Assembly: GCA_003232715.1 (NCBI GenBank)
Contig: QIJG01000016.1
Coordinates: forward strand, 1-5,106
Length of the DNA stretch: 5,106 bases
Source of the DNA: Nitrospirota bacterium
GTDB lineage: Bacteria > Nitrospirota > Thermodesulfovibrionia > Thermodesulfovibrionales > JdFR-85
Direction: 5' to 3'
Both the position numbers and the translations under genes were made by a program. Of the stretch, positions 1 through 5,106 are shown piece by piece; position 1 is the stretch's first letter; each line of letters opens with the position of its first letter. The notes beneath the pieces were generated by a model. It was not told the origin of the DNA. It saw only the letters and a program-made list of their open reading frames with translations, and ran no database searches.

Positions 1-4
1 GATT

Positions 5-87
5 TGTCACCCTGAACTTGATTCAGGGTCTATACTAAAACGTTACATGTTGATTCTTAGAGATTCTGAAATAAATTCAGAATGACA
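5..87. repeat. Inverted pair of short hairpins, REP/BIME-like
   Basis: Two small hairpins face each other. The left one has an 8-bp stem, ACCCTGAA (9-16) with TTCAGGGT (22-29), and a 5-nt loop. The right one has an 8-bp stem, ATTCTGAA (63-70) with TTCAGAAT (76-83), and a 5-nt loop. TGTCA precedes the left hairpin (5-9), and its reverse complement TGACA follows the right one (83-87), so the two units are inverted copies of one sequence. The copies differ by CC/GG against TT/AA at paired stem positions, which preserves pairing. This resembles REP pairs mobilised by Y1 transposases, but no transposase is in view. The element lies about 70 bp past the end of the DUF4416 gene and could serve as a transcript 3' end, although no U-run directly follows either stem. 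Confidence 0.6.
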
Positions 88-155
88 TATATTGTTTTTT
101 TCTGTTTGTGCTACAAAACTTTAACCATCTAAAAACTCTGTATTTATTTGCAGGG

Positions 156-701
156 TTAATAATGCTGTCCCGGATGGGACAAAGGCACGGTGTCTCTAAG
201 CAATTCCCGTATCTCGTGGAAGATACCGAGATACTCCGGAGAACCATAGTCCCTGTAGGTGAATTGATGGGACCGGTATTTTCCTTTTGTGTAAAATAGT
301 GTTACCTCTGCAAAGATACCACTGCCGAGATATATTCTATGGGGATAGTTCTTTGTTGTGGCAAGTACCACCTTTGCCTCTGTGATATAGCCGGGGTCAA
401 GATTCACTTTCCTTCTGCCGTCAACAGAAAACATTTCTTCAAGCTCATTGGTGACAAGCTTTACCTCTCTTATTGTCCCGGTATTAAATCTCTTCTTAAA
501 CGTGAGAAACCGTCTGGTTATGGGCCAACCCAGCTCATACCTGTAATATTCCGAATGGCCCCATGGAAGGCACTCACTTTCAAACAACAATTCACCGAAA
601 CTCTTTATCAGTTGTTCCTTTGCCTTCAAGTAAAACTCTTCGTCAGAATACAGGCTGGCTATGAAAAGGAGGGCTCTCTCCGGAGTGTGCGTTTTTCTCA
701 T
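156..701 (-). CDS. DUF4416 family protein
   Basis: This 181-residue protein has the length and motifs of the DUF4416 family, which has no established biochemical function. Visible family motifs are the YY..E.G stretch (about 52-58), KLVTNELEE (81-89), RRKVNLDPGY (96-105), the long conserved block VLATTKNYPHRIYLG (112-126) running on through IFAEVTL, and TYRDYGSPEY (148-157). There is no signal peptide or membrane segment, so it should be cytoplasmic. The ATG at 701 is the first possible start, because an in-frame TAA lies two codons upstream, and it leaves a short leader before the conserved LLFIASLYSDEE segment. No good Shine-Dalgarno sequence is at normal spacing; the nearest purine-rich stretch (GGAAG) is about 19 nt away. 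It is last in a same-strand run after clpC and a thioredoxin-like gene, 64 bp after the latter. The family call is from memory of its motifs and is fairly secure; the function is unknown. Confidence 0.85.
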   Translation of the reverse strand: MRKTHTPERALLFIASLYSDEEFYLKAKEQLIKSFGELLFESECLPWGHSEYYRYELGWPITRRFLTFKKRFNTGTIREVKLVTNELEEMFSVDGRRKVNLDPGYITEAKVVLATTKNYPHRIYLGSGIFAEVTLFYTKGKYRSHQFTYRDYGSPEYLGIFHEIRELLRDTVPLSHPGQHY

Positions 702-731
702 ACTTTATAAGATTATGGTTCTTCCAACTTT

Positions 732-766
732 TCAATCGTCAATAATCAATAGTCAATCGTCAATAC
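732..766. repeat. Heptanucleotide tandem repeat (TCAATNN, five units)
   Basis: Five consecutive 7-bp units of the form TCAATNN occupy this stretch, with last two bases CG, AA, AG, CG and AC. They fill half of the gap between the thioredoxin-like gene and the DUF4416 gene, and the last unit touches the stop codon of the former (766-768). Read on the minus strand, the direction of transcription here, each unit holds a TGA. Because 7 is not a multiple of 3, successive units place TGA in all three frames. The repeat also supplies TTGAC-like hexamers on the minus strand that resemble a -35 box. Confidence 0.8.
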
Positions 767-1257
767 TAATACCCACTCCAATCCCCTGCTCCTATAACCC
801 TTTTTCGCAATATTCCATCCGCGCCTATTATGAATGTTTCAGGCACACCCGTGACACCGTATGCCCGCACTGCCTTTTCCCCCGGGTCGGTAAACAGGGG
901 GATATCATAATGATTTGCTTTCAGATAATCCATGGTTTTAGCCGGGTCTTCACGGTATGCAACGCTCAGGAAGACAAAGTCCGGGTCTGATTTCTTCCTG
1001 TTATACAGGGCCTGAATAGAAGGAAGTTCCTCCCTGCAGTTTGGACACCACGAGGCCCAGAAGTGCAGAAATACCGTCTTTCCTTTGAACCGGGAAAGTT
1101 TAACTGTCGTCCCGTTACCGTCAAGAAGGACAAACCCGGGAGCCTCAAGGCCCACGACTGCGCTGCGCATCTGCGGACTTCTGTCTTTCTGAGTTAAAAT
1201 TACGAGGAATACTCCCAGGACAAGGATAACTCCAAGGATAATTCCGCGTATGCTCAA
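766..1257 (-). CDS. Membrane-anchored thioredoxin-like protein (TlpA/ResA type), probably short at the C-terminus
   Basis: This 163-residue thiol-disulfide oxidoreductase is of the TlpA/ResA/AhpC-TSA kind. Residues 5-22 form a hydrophobic segment with few charges before it, so it is probably an uncleaved anchor that leaves the domain outside the cytoplasmic membrane. The redox motif WCPNC (70-74, cysteines 71 and 74) sits in FWASWCPNCREELP. The cis-proline is in GVPETF (P139). Relatives typically reduce disulfides, for example during cytochrome c maturation; the partner here is unknown. The start is TTG at 1257, because an in-frame TAA (the clpC stop) lies two codons upstream and the next Met (30) would lose the anchor. 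AGGTG about 11 nt upstream, inside the clpC 3' end, can act as SD, so translation is probably coupled to clpC. The protein ends in GAGDWSGY, where relatives normally carry a further 15-20-residue helix. The stop lies at the edge of a tandem repeat, suggesting truncation. Confidence 0.88.
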   Translation of the reverse strand: MSIRGIILGVILVLGVFLVILTQKDRSPQMRSAVVGLEAPGFVLLDGNGTTVKLSRFKGKTVFLHFWASWCPNCREELPSIQALYNRKKSDPDFVFLSVAYREDPAKTMDYLKANHYDIPLFTDPGEKAVRAYGVTGVPETFIIGADGILRKRVIGAGDWSGY

Positions 1258-1260
1258 CGT

Positions 1261-3705
1261 TTAATTGACACCTGCTGTCAGCAATTCTTCCTTATGTGCT
1301 ACCCTGAAGACGGGCTTCCCATCCTCAAGAACCACTACCACCTTGTTGGCTCCCTCGAACCTTCCCTTTAACATCTCTTCAGAGAGATAGTCCTCTATCT
1401 CTTTCTGCACAGCCCTTCTCATTGGCCTGGCGCCGTAAACAGGCTGATAATATTTATCAACAAGCCATTCCTTTACCTTGTTGGTAACTTCAAGGACTAT
1501 TTCCTGCTCAACAAGCTGTTTGTTGGTCTCATCTATAAGCAGGTCAATTATGGAGTATAGATGTATCTTGTCAAGGGGATGGAAGACCACTATTTCATCA
1601 ACCCTGTTCAGAAATTCGGGATTGAAGGTCTTCTTCAGCTCATTAAGCACATTGTCCTTGATCTTCGTATAGACGTCATCAGCACTGTTACGCTGAAAAC
1701 CTAATGGCGTGGCCTTTTCTATAATCCTGGCGCCAAGATTGGAGGTCATAATAATAACCGTATGCTTGAAGTCTATCTTTCTTCCAACACTGTCGGTAAG
1801 CACTCCTTCATCAAGGATCTGAAGCAGTACGTTAAATACATCAGGGTGGGCCTTCTCTACCTCATCAAACAGCACCACCGAATATGGTTTTTTCCTCACC
1901 CTCTCGGTAAGTTGCCCGCCTTCTTCATAACCCACATAGCCCGGAGGAGCCCCGGTGAGTTTTGAGACATTAAATCTCTCCATATACTCCGACATATCAA
2001 TCTTGACAAGAGAGCTCTCATCGTCAAAGAGGAACTCTGCAAGGGCCTTTGCAAGCTCGGTCTTACCCACACCTGTCGGACCAAGGAAGATGAAAGAACC
2101 GATGGGTTTTTTCCTGTTTTTAAGTCCTGCCCTGGAACGTCTTATGGCCCGGCAGACTGCCCGGGTTGCCTCATCCTGGGCAATAATTCTCCTGTGCAGT
2201 TCTTTTTCCATAAGGAGCAGTTTCTCAGTCTCTTCCCGTTCAAGTTTGATAAGAGGTATTCCCGTCATCTTTGAGACGGTATAAGCAATATCCTCTGCCT
2301 TGATAACGGGGATATCCTTGGTGAGATTATCACGCCACTGTTTGTGAAGCTGATCATGTAACCTCTTGAGTTTCTCTTCCTCTCCCCTCAGGGATGCCGC
2401 CCTTTCAACATCCTGCAGCTTGATATAAAGATTTTTCTCTTTGGAAAGCCTTTCAAGGTCCTGTTCAATATCCTTCAATTCAAGGGGCGGAGTATACCTC
2501 TTGAGTTTGATTCTCGAACCGGTCTCATCTATTACATCAATGGCCTTATCCGGCAGATTCCTGTCCGATACATATCTGTCGGACATCTTCGCTGCAGTTA
2601 CAACGGCATCCTCACTGTATTTAACCCTGTGATGCGCCTCATATTTACTCTTTAAACCTATAAGAATATCTATAGTCTCCTCCATATTCGGGGGATCAAT
2701 ATAGATTGACTGGAATCTCCTCTCAAGGGCGCCATCCCTTTCAATATACTTTCTGAACTCATCGGCAGTGGTAGCTCCGATACACTGTATTTCACCCCTG
2801 GAAAGGGCAGGTTTCAACATACTGGAAGCATCTACCGACCCTTCTGCGGCACCCGCACCAATAAGCGTATGGAGTTCATCAATAAAGAGTATGATGTTGT
2901 CGGATTGAGTTATCTCTTTCATTACTACCTTTAACCTCTCCTCAAACTGCCCCCTGTATTTGGTCCCCGCAATCAGGGCACCGAGGTCAAGGGATATGAT
3001 TCTCTTGCACAGCAATTGGTCGGGAACATCGCCGGAAACAATCTTCTGGGCAAGGCCTTCCACAATCGCAGTTTTGCCGACTCCGGGCTCACCAATAATT
3101 GCAGGGTTATTTTTGACCCTCCGGCCTAGTACCTGCAGGACACGCTCTATCTCCTTTTCCCTGCCGATAACAGGGTCAAGTTTTCCTTTTTTAGCAAGAA
3201 CAGTCAGGTCTTTTCCAAACTCATCAAGCGCGGGAGTGGCTGTCTTCTTTTCCCGTAGGTGAGGCTGCGTCCTCATTGACAGATTTATGGAGAGTTGCCT
3301 TGCCCCGAGCAGATTGGCTCCCAGGTTTCTGAGAATTTTTCCACCAATTCCTTCATCCTCCCTCACCAGGCCAAGCAGAAGGTGTTCGCTGCCGATATAG
3401 TTATGGCCAAGGAGCCTTGCCTCCTCGACTGCGAGTTCAAGTACTTTTTTAGCCCTTGGTGTAAATGGAATATCCCCAAACGTGAGAAGGTTGGTGCCTA
3501 CGGGAAGATTCCTCTCGACCTCTATGCGAACCTCTTCTATGGAAAGTCCCATCTTCTTGAGAACGACAACCGGCAGGCCATCCTGTTCCCTGATCAATCC
3601 AAGAAGCAGATGTTCGGTCCCCAGATAATCATTCTGCCGTCTTTCCGCCTCTTCCTTGGCATATATAATTACCTTTCTTCCTCGTTCTGTAAATTTTTCA
3701 AACAT
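1261..3705 (-). CDS. clpC: ATP-dependent Clp protease ATP-binding subunit ClpC
   Basis: This 814-residue Hsp100 unfoldase feeds substrates to the ClpP protease in the cytoplasm. Two Clp N-terminal repeats (about 3-70 and 78-145) contain YLGTEHLLLGL and YIGSEHLLLGL. The first AAA+ module has Walker A GEPGVGKT (205-212), Walker B ILFIDE (272-277), pore loop GTKYRG (247-252) and the arginine pair in LERRF (329-330). A UVR segment (about 422-450, QDVERAASLR) lies in a short middle region. This marks ClpC rather than ClpA (no UVR) or ClpB (long coiled coil). The second module has Walker A GPTGVGKT (542-549), Walker B VVLFDE (610-615), pore loop GYVG (589-592), arginine finger R701 in NPEFLNRVDE and sensor-2 GAR (758-760). 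LGF (668-670) matches the ClpP-docking loop. All key residues are present and the length is normal. The ATG at 3705 follows TAAGGAG with 5-nt spacing. It is first in a run with the thioredoxin-like and DUF4416 genes. No mcsA, mcsB or ctsR is adjacent, unlike in Firmicutes. Confidence 0.97.
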   Translation of the reverse strand: MFEKFTERGRKVIIYAKEEAERRQNDYLGTEHLLLGLIREQDGLPVVVLKKMGLSIEEVRIEVERNLPVGTNLLTFGDIPFTPRAKKVLELAVEEARLLGHNYIGSEHLLLGLVREDEGIGGKILRNLGANLLGARQLSINLSMRTQPHLREKKTATPALDEFGKDLTVLAKKGKLDPVIGREKEIERVLQVLGRRVKNNPAIIGEPGVGKTAIVEGLAQKIVSGDVPDQLLCKRIISLDLGALIAGTKYRGQFEERLKVVMKEITQSDNIILFIDELHTLIGAGAAEGSVDASSMLKPALSRGEIQCIGATTADEFRKYIERDGALERRFQSIYIDPPNMEETIDILIGLKSKYEAHHRVKYSEDAVVTAAKMSDRYVSDRNLPDKAIDVIDETGSRIKLKRYTPPLELKDIEQDLERLSKEKNLYIKLQDVERAASLRGEEEKLKRLHDQLHKQWRDNLTKDIPVIKAEDIAYTVSKMTGIPLIKLEREETEKLLLMEKELHRRIIAQDEATRAVCRAIRRSRAGLKNRKKPIGSFIFLGPTGVGKTELAKALAEFLFDDESSLVKIDMSEYMERFNVSKLTGAPPGYVGYEEGGQLTERVRKKPYSVVLFDEVEKAHPDVFNVLLQILDEGVLTDSVGRKIDFKHTVIIMTSNLGARIIEKATPLGFQRNSADDVYTKIKDNVLNELKKTFNPEFLNRVDEIVVFHPLDKIHLYSIIDLLIDETNKQLVEQEIVLEVTNKVKEWLVDKYYQPVYGARPMRRAVQKEIEDYLSEEMLKGRFEGANKVVVVLEDGKPVFRVAHKEELLTAGVN

Positions 3706-3710
3706 ATATG

Positions 3711-3717
3711 CTCCTTA
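3711..3717 (-). promoter_or_regulatory. Strong ribosome binding site of clpC
   Basis: TAAGGAG lies 5 nt before the ATG at 3705 and closely matches the anti-SD consensus. It fixes this start over the upstream out-of-frame ATG about 17 nt earlier. Confidence 0.85.
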
Positions 3718-3786
3718 TGCATAGGGCAAATGTTATTAAATGTATCACTTTTACAGAGTCAGTTTTCGTTTTATCCCCTTAAAAAC

Positions 3787-3816
3787 ATAATACTGATTTT
3801 ATAGGGTAGTTGTCAA
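3787..3816 (-). promoter_or_regulatory. Sigma70-type promoter of the clpC operon
   Basis: On the minus strand a perfect -35 box TTGACA (3816-3811) is followed, after 18 nt, by a -10 box TATTAT (3792-3787), which matches five of six consensus bases. Transcription would begin near 3780, giving an untranslated leader of about 75 nt before the clpC ATG. No CIRCE inverted repeat (HrcA site) or CtsR-like heptad direct repeat is visible nearby, so housekeeping expression is the simplest reading. Heat-shock control by another route cannot be excluded. Confidence 0.75.
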
Positions 3817-3850
3817 CTTTTGGATTTTCCCGCAACAGTTCAGGGCTACC

Positions 3851-3931
3851 GGTAATGCATGGTGAAGACTGTTATTAGGGCGAGTTATTAGGGCGAGGAA
3901 ACCTCGCCCCTACGAGGTAATTCACGGTGAA
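3851..3931. repeat. Small hairpin element with internal 13-bp tandem duplication and flanking direct repeats
   Basis: The core is a GC-rich hairpin, GGGCGAGG (3891-3898) pairing with CCTCGCCC (3902-3909) around an AAA loop. GTTATTAGGGCGA occurs twice in perfect tandem (3871-3883 and 3884-3896). The second copy makes the left arm of the hairpin, and the first could pair with the same right arm as an alternative. Outside lie imperfect direct repeats, 3851-3866 and 3916-3931, identical at 14 of 16 positions (GGTAATKCAYGGTGAA plus one base). The layout looks like a small mobile or REP-like element between target duplications. It sits between the clpC and guaB promoters. No U-run follows the stem, so it is not an obvious intrinsic terminator. 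Confidence 0.55.
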
Positions 3932-4019
3932 AGGCGGCGCCAAGGTTAAAAAAGCTACAGGAACACTGCTGAAACCGGTTGAGGGAAGATTTAATTCCCT
4001 ATAGATATTACAGATCAAT

Positions 4020-4049
4020 TTGATTTCTGGAAAATTATCGTGTTAGAAT
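4020..4049 (+). promoter_or_regulatory. Candidate extended -10 promoter for guaB
   Basis: TTGATT (4020-4025, four of six -35 consensus bases) is followed after 18 nt by TAGAAT (4044-4049, five of six -10 bases). The TG at 4041-4042 gives an extended -10 motif, TGTTAGAAT. Transcription would start near 4056, giving a leader of about 75 nt that includes the 8-bp tandem repeats. Other A/T-rich hexamers nearer the gene are weaker. Confidence 0.5.
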
Positions 4050-4063
4050 TAAAAATTCCATTT

Positions 4064-4089
4064 GGAGTTCAGGAGTTCAGGAGTTCAGG
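4064..4089 (+). repeat. 8-bp tandem repeat (GGAGTTCA, three units) in the guaB leader
   Basis: Three perfect copies of GGAGTTCA (4064-4071, 4072-4079, 4080-4087) are followed by GG, the start of a fourth unit. They lie about 45 bp before the guaB ATG and just downstream of the predicted transcription start. Each unit includes GGAG, which resembles a Shine-Dalgarno core but is too far from the ATG to be the guaB site. Copy number could change by slippage and alter leader length without touching the coding frame. Confidence 0.85.
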
Positions 4090-4121
4090 TCTGTTGTGAA
4101 TTTTCAAATTAAATAAATTAT

Positions 4122-4127
4122 GAGGTG
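4122..4127 (+). promoter_or_regulatory. Ribosome binding site of guaB
   Basis: GAGGTG lies 3 nt before the ATG at 4131 (AGG to ATG about 5 nt). It favours this ATG over the in-frame GTG at 4125, which overlaps the site itself. Confidence 0.75.
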
Positions 4128-4130
4128 CAT

Positions 4131-5106
4131 ATGGTAGAGGAAAATGTTCCCACGGGCCTTACCTTTGATGATGTCCTTCTCATTCCGGCAAAGTCCGATG
4201 TGATTCCAAAAGAGGTTGACGTCACAACTTACCTCACACGCAATATTGTCTTAAACACGCCCATTGTCACTTCTGCAATGGATACAGTCACTGAAGCCTC
4301 CACGGCCATTGCCATTGCAAGAGAAGGAGGCATCGGGTTCATACACAGGGCAATGCCTCCCGACAGGCAGGGCCTTGAGATTGACAAGGTTAAAAAGTCT
4401 GAAAGCGGTATGATTATCGACCCGATAACCGTCTCGCCGGATGCCCCTATCAGTGACGCCCTTGCCTTAATGACCCGTTACAAGATATCAGGGGTTCCCG
4501 TAACGGTAAAGGGCAAACTAACAGGTATCCTCACAAACAGGGACCTCAGGTTTGAGACACATATGGAGCGAAAGGTCAAGGATGTAATGACAAAGGAAAG
4601 GCTCATTACAGCCACTGAGAATATCACCCTCGATGAGGCAAAAGAGACATTGCATAAGTACAAGATTGAAAAGCTTCCCATTGTTGACAGGGACTATAAA
4701 CTGAAGGGATTAATAACCATAAAGGACATAGAGAAGAGGAGAAAATACCCCCATGCCTGCAAGGACTCCGTAGGCCGGTTGCGTGTTGGAGGGGCGGTTG
4801 GTGTCGGCAGGGAGGCTATAGAGAGGGCAACGATTCTTGTAAGTGCCGGTGTTGATGTCCTGGTTATTGATACGGCCCATGGACACAGTAATGCGGTGAT
4901 CAAGACACTGAAGGAATTGAAAAAGAAGTTTGAGGTTGATATGATAGCCGGCAATGTTGCGACTAAAGAGGGTGCCGGAGACCTTATCGAGGCAGGCGCC
5001 GATGCCATAAAAGTAGGAATAGGTCCCGGGTCTATCTGTACGACAAGGGTAATAGCCGGTGCAGGGGTTCCACAGATTACCGCCATCAAGGAATGTTATT
5101 CCGTTG
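4131..5106 (+). CDS. guaB: Inosine-5'-monophosphate dehydrogenase, 5' part (runs off the right edge)
   Basis: IMP dehydrogenase oxidises IMP to XMP with NAD+, the committed step of guanine nucleotide synthesis in the cytoplasm. The window holds 325 codons of a protein that is usually about 485-490 residues. The N-terminal part of the barrel opens with GLTFDDVLLIPAKSDV (from residue 9), followed by TPIVTSAMDTVTE. Two CBS domains (about 97-148 and 155-210) include DPITVSPDAPISDAL and KLPIVDRDYKLKGLITIKD. The barrel resumes at GRLRVGGAVG, with VLVIDTAHGHS (D247, NAD contact in relatives), AGNVAT (273-278) and the catalytic loop GIGPGSICTTR with nucleophile Cys303. All expected residues in this portion are present. 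The missing third would carry the mobile flap with its Arg-Tyr pair. The gene is transcribed away from clpC, and its leader has an 8-bp tandem repeat. In many bacteria guaA follows, but that is out of view. Confidence 0.97.
   Translation, partial: MVEENVPTGLTFDDVLLIPAKSDVIPKEVDVTTYLTRNIVLNTPIVTSAMDTVTEASTAIAIAREGGIGFIHRAMPPDRQGLEIDKVKKSESGMIIDPITVSPDAPISDALALMTRYKISGVPVTVKGKLTGILTNRDLRFETHMERKVKDVMTKERLITATENITLDEAKETLHKYKIEKLPIVDRDYKLKGLITIKDIEKRRKYPHACKDSVGRLRVGGAVGVGREAIERATILVSAGVDVLVIDTAHGHSNAVIKTLKELKKKFEVDMIAGNVATKEGAGDLIEAGADAIKVGIGPGSICTTRVIAGAGVPQITAIKECYSV

Larger units (their letters stand above)
3706..4130. other. Divergent intergenic region between clpC and guaB
   Basis: This 425-bp stretch has no convincing gene. 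From left to right it holds the clpC leader and promoter, the hairpin element with direct repeats, a possible 25-codon mini-ORF (3927-4004), a weak 6-bp hairpin (AGGGAA at 3982-3987 with TTCCCT at 3995-4000), the candidate guaB promoter and the 8-bp tandem repeats. I see no riboswitch-like or tRNA-like fold. The region is richer in repeats and in A/T than the flanking genes. Confidence 0.7.

Noticed and set aside
88..101. Intrinsic terminator using the T-run at 94-101
   Set aside because: The T-run starts about 10 nt after the nearest stem, and that stem is A/T-rich and short. In the direction of the visible operon the run would be an A-run before the hairpin, which does not fit a terminator.
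732..766. CRISPR array
   Set aside because: The units are 7 bp in direct tandem with no spacers.
339..990. Plus-strand open frames at 339-710 and 661-990
   Set aside because: They are antisense to the DUF4416 and thioredoxin-like genes. No family motifs are visible, and the second runs through the tandem repeat.
3295..3804. Plus-strand open frame of 169 codons
   Set aside because: It lies opposite the clpC N-terminal coding region and runs over the clpC promoter. The encoded sequence has no recognisable domain, while the minus-strand frame is a full ClpC.
3706..3830. CIRCE or CtsR operator upstream of clpC
   Set aside because: I looked for the TTAGCACTC inverted repeat and the CtsR heptad direct repeat; neither is present.
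3973..3980. AACCGGTT palindrome as an operator
   Set aside because: It is a single 8-bp palindrome with no second copy at useful spacing from a promoter, so chance is the simplest explanation.
4050..4130. Purine riboswitch or guanine-responsive leader for guaB
   Set aside because: The leader is only about 75 nt, is dominated by the 8-bp repeats and A/T-rich sequence, and shows no three-way junction or known purine-aptamer core.
4694..5089. Minus-strand open frame of 131 codons
   Set aside because: It is antisense to the guaB catalytic barrel. Its low-complexity Ser/Thr/Pro/Ala-rich product is typical of a shadow frame.

Overview
The window comes from a bacterial chromosome of moderate GC content with compact gene packing. 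The ClpC, IMP dehydrogenase and DUF4416 proteins, together with frequent AGG/ATA codons and SD-led starts, suggest a Gram-negative-type lineage such as Nitrospirota or the former Deltaproteobacteria. That assignment rests on the look of the proteins, not on a database search, and is only moderately secure.

Layout. Positions 1-155 are non-coding and hold a pair of small hairpins arranged as an inverted pair (REP/BIME-like). From 156 to 3705 three genes lie on the minus strand. In transcription order they are clpC (3705-1261), a membrane-anchored thioredoxin-like protein (1257-766) starting with TTG only 3 nt after the clpC stop, and a DUF4416 protein (701-156). The 64-bp gap between the last two is mostly a 7-bp tandem repeat that abuts the stop codon of the thioredoxin-like gene, whose C-terminal end looks cut short. 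Positions 3706-4130 form a divergent intergenic region. It carries a good sigma70-type promoter for clpC, a candidate extended -10 promoter for guaB, a GC-rich hairpin element flanked by imperfect direct repeats, and three 8-bp tandem repeats in the guaB leader. From 4131 to the right edge runs the first two thirds of guaB (IMP dehydrogenase) on the plus strand.

How it works together. ClpC is a cytoplasmic AAA+ unfoldase that would work with ClpP in protein quality control. The thioredoxin-like protein would act on the outer face of the cytoplasmic membrane. DUF4416 has no established role. guaB is independent and makes XMP for guanine nucleotide synthesis. I see no clearly new multi-gene system. 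The unusual content lies in the repeats: four different small repeat types in about 5 kb, each placed at a gene border or leader.
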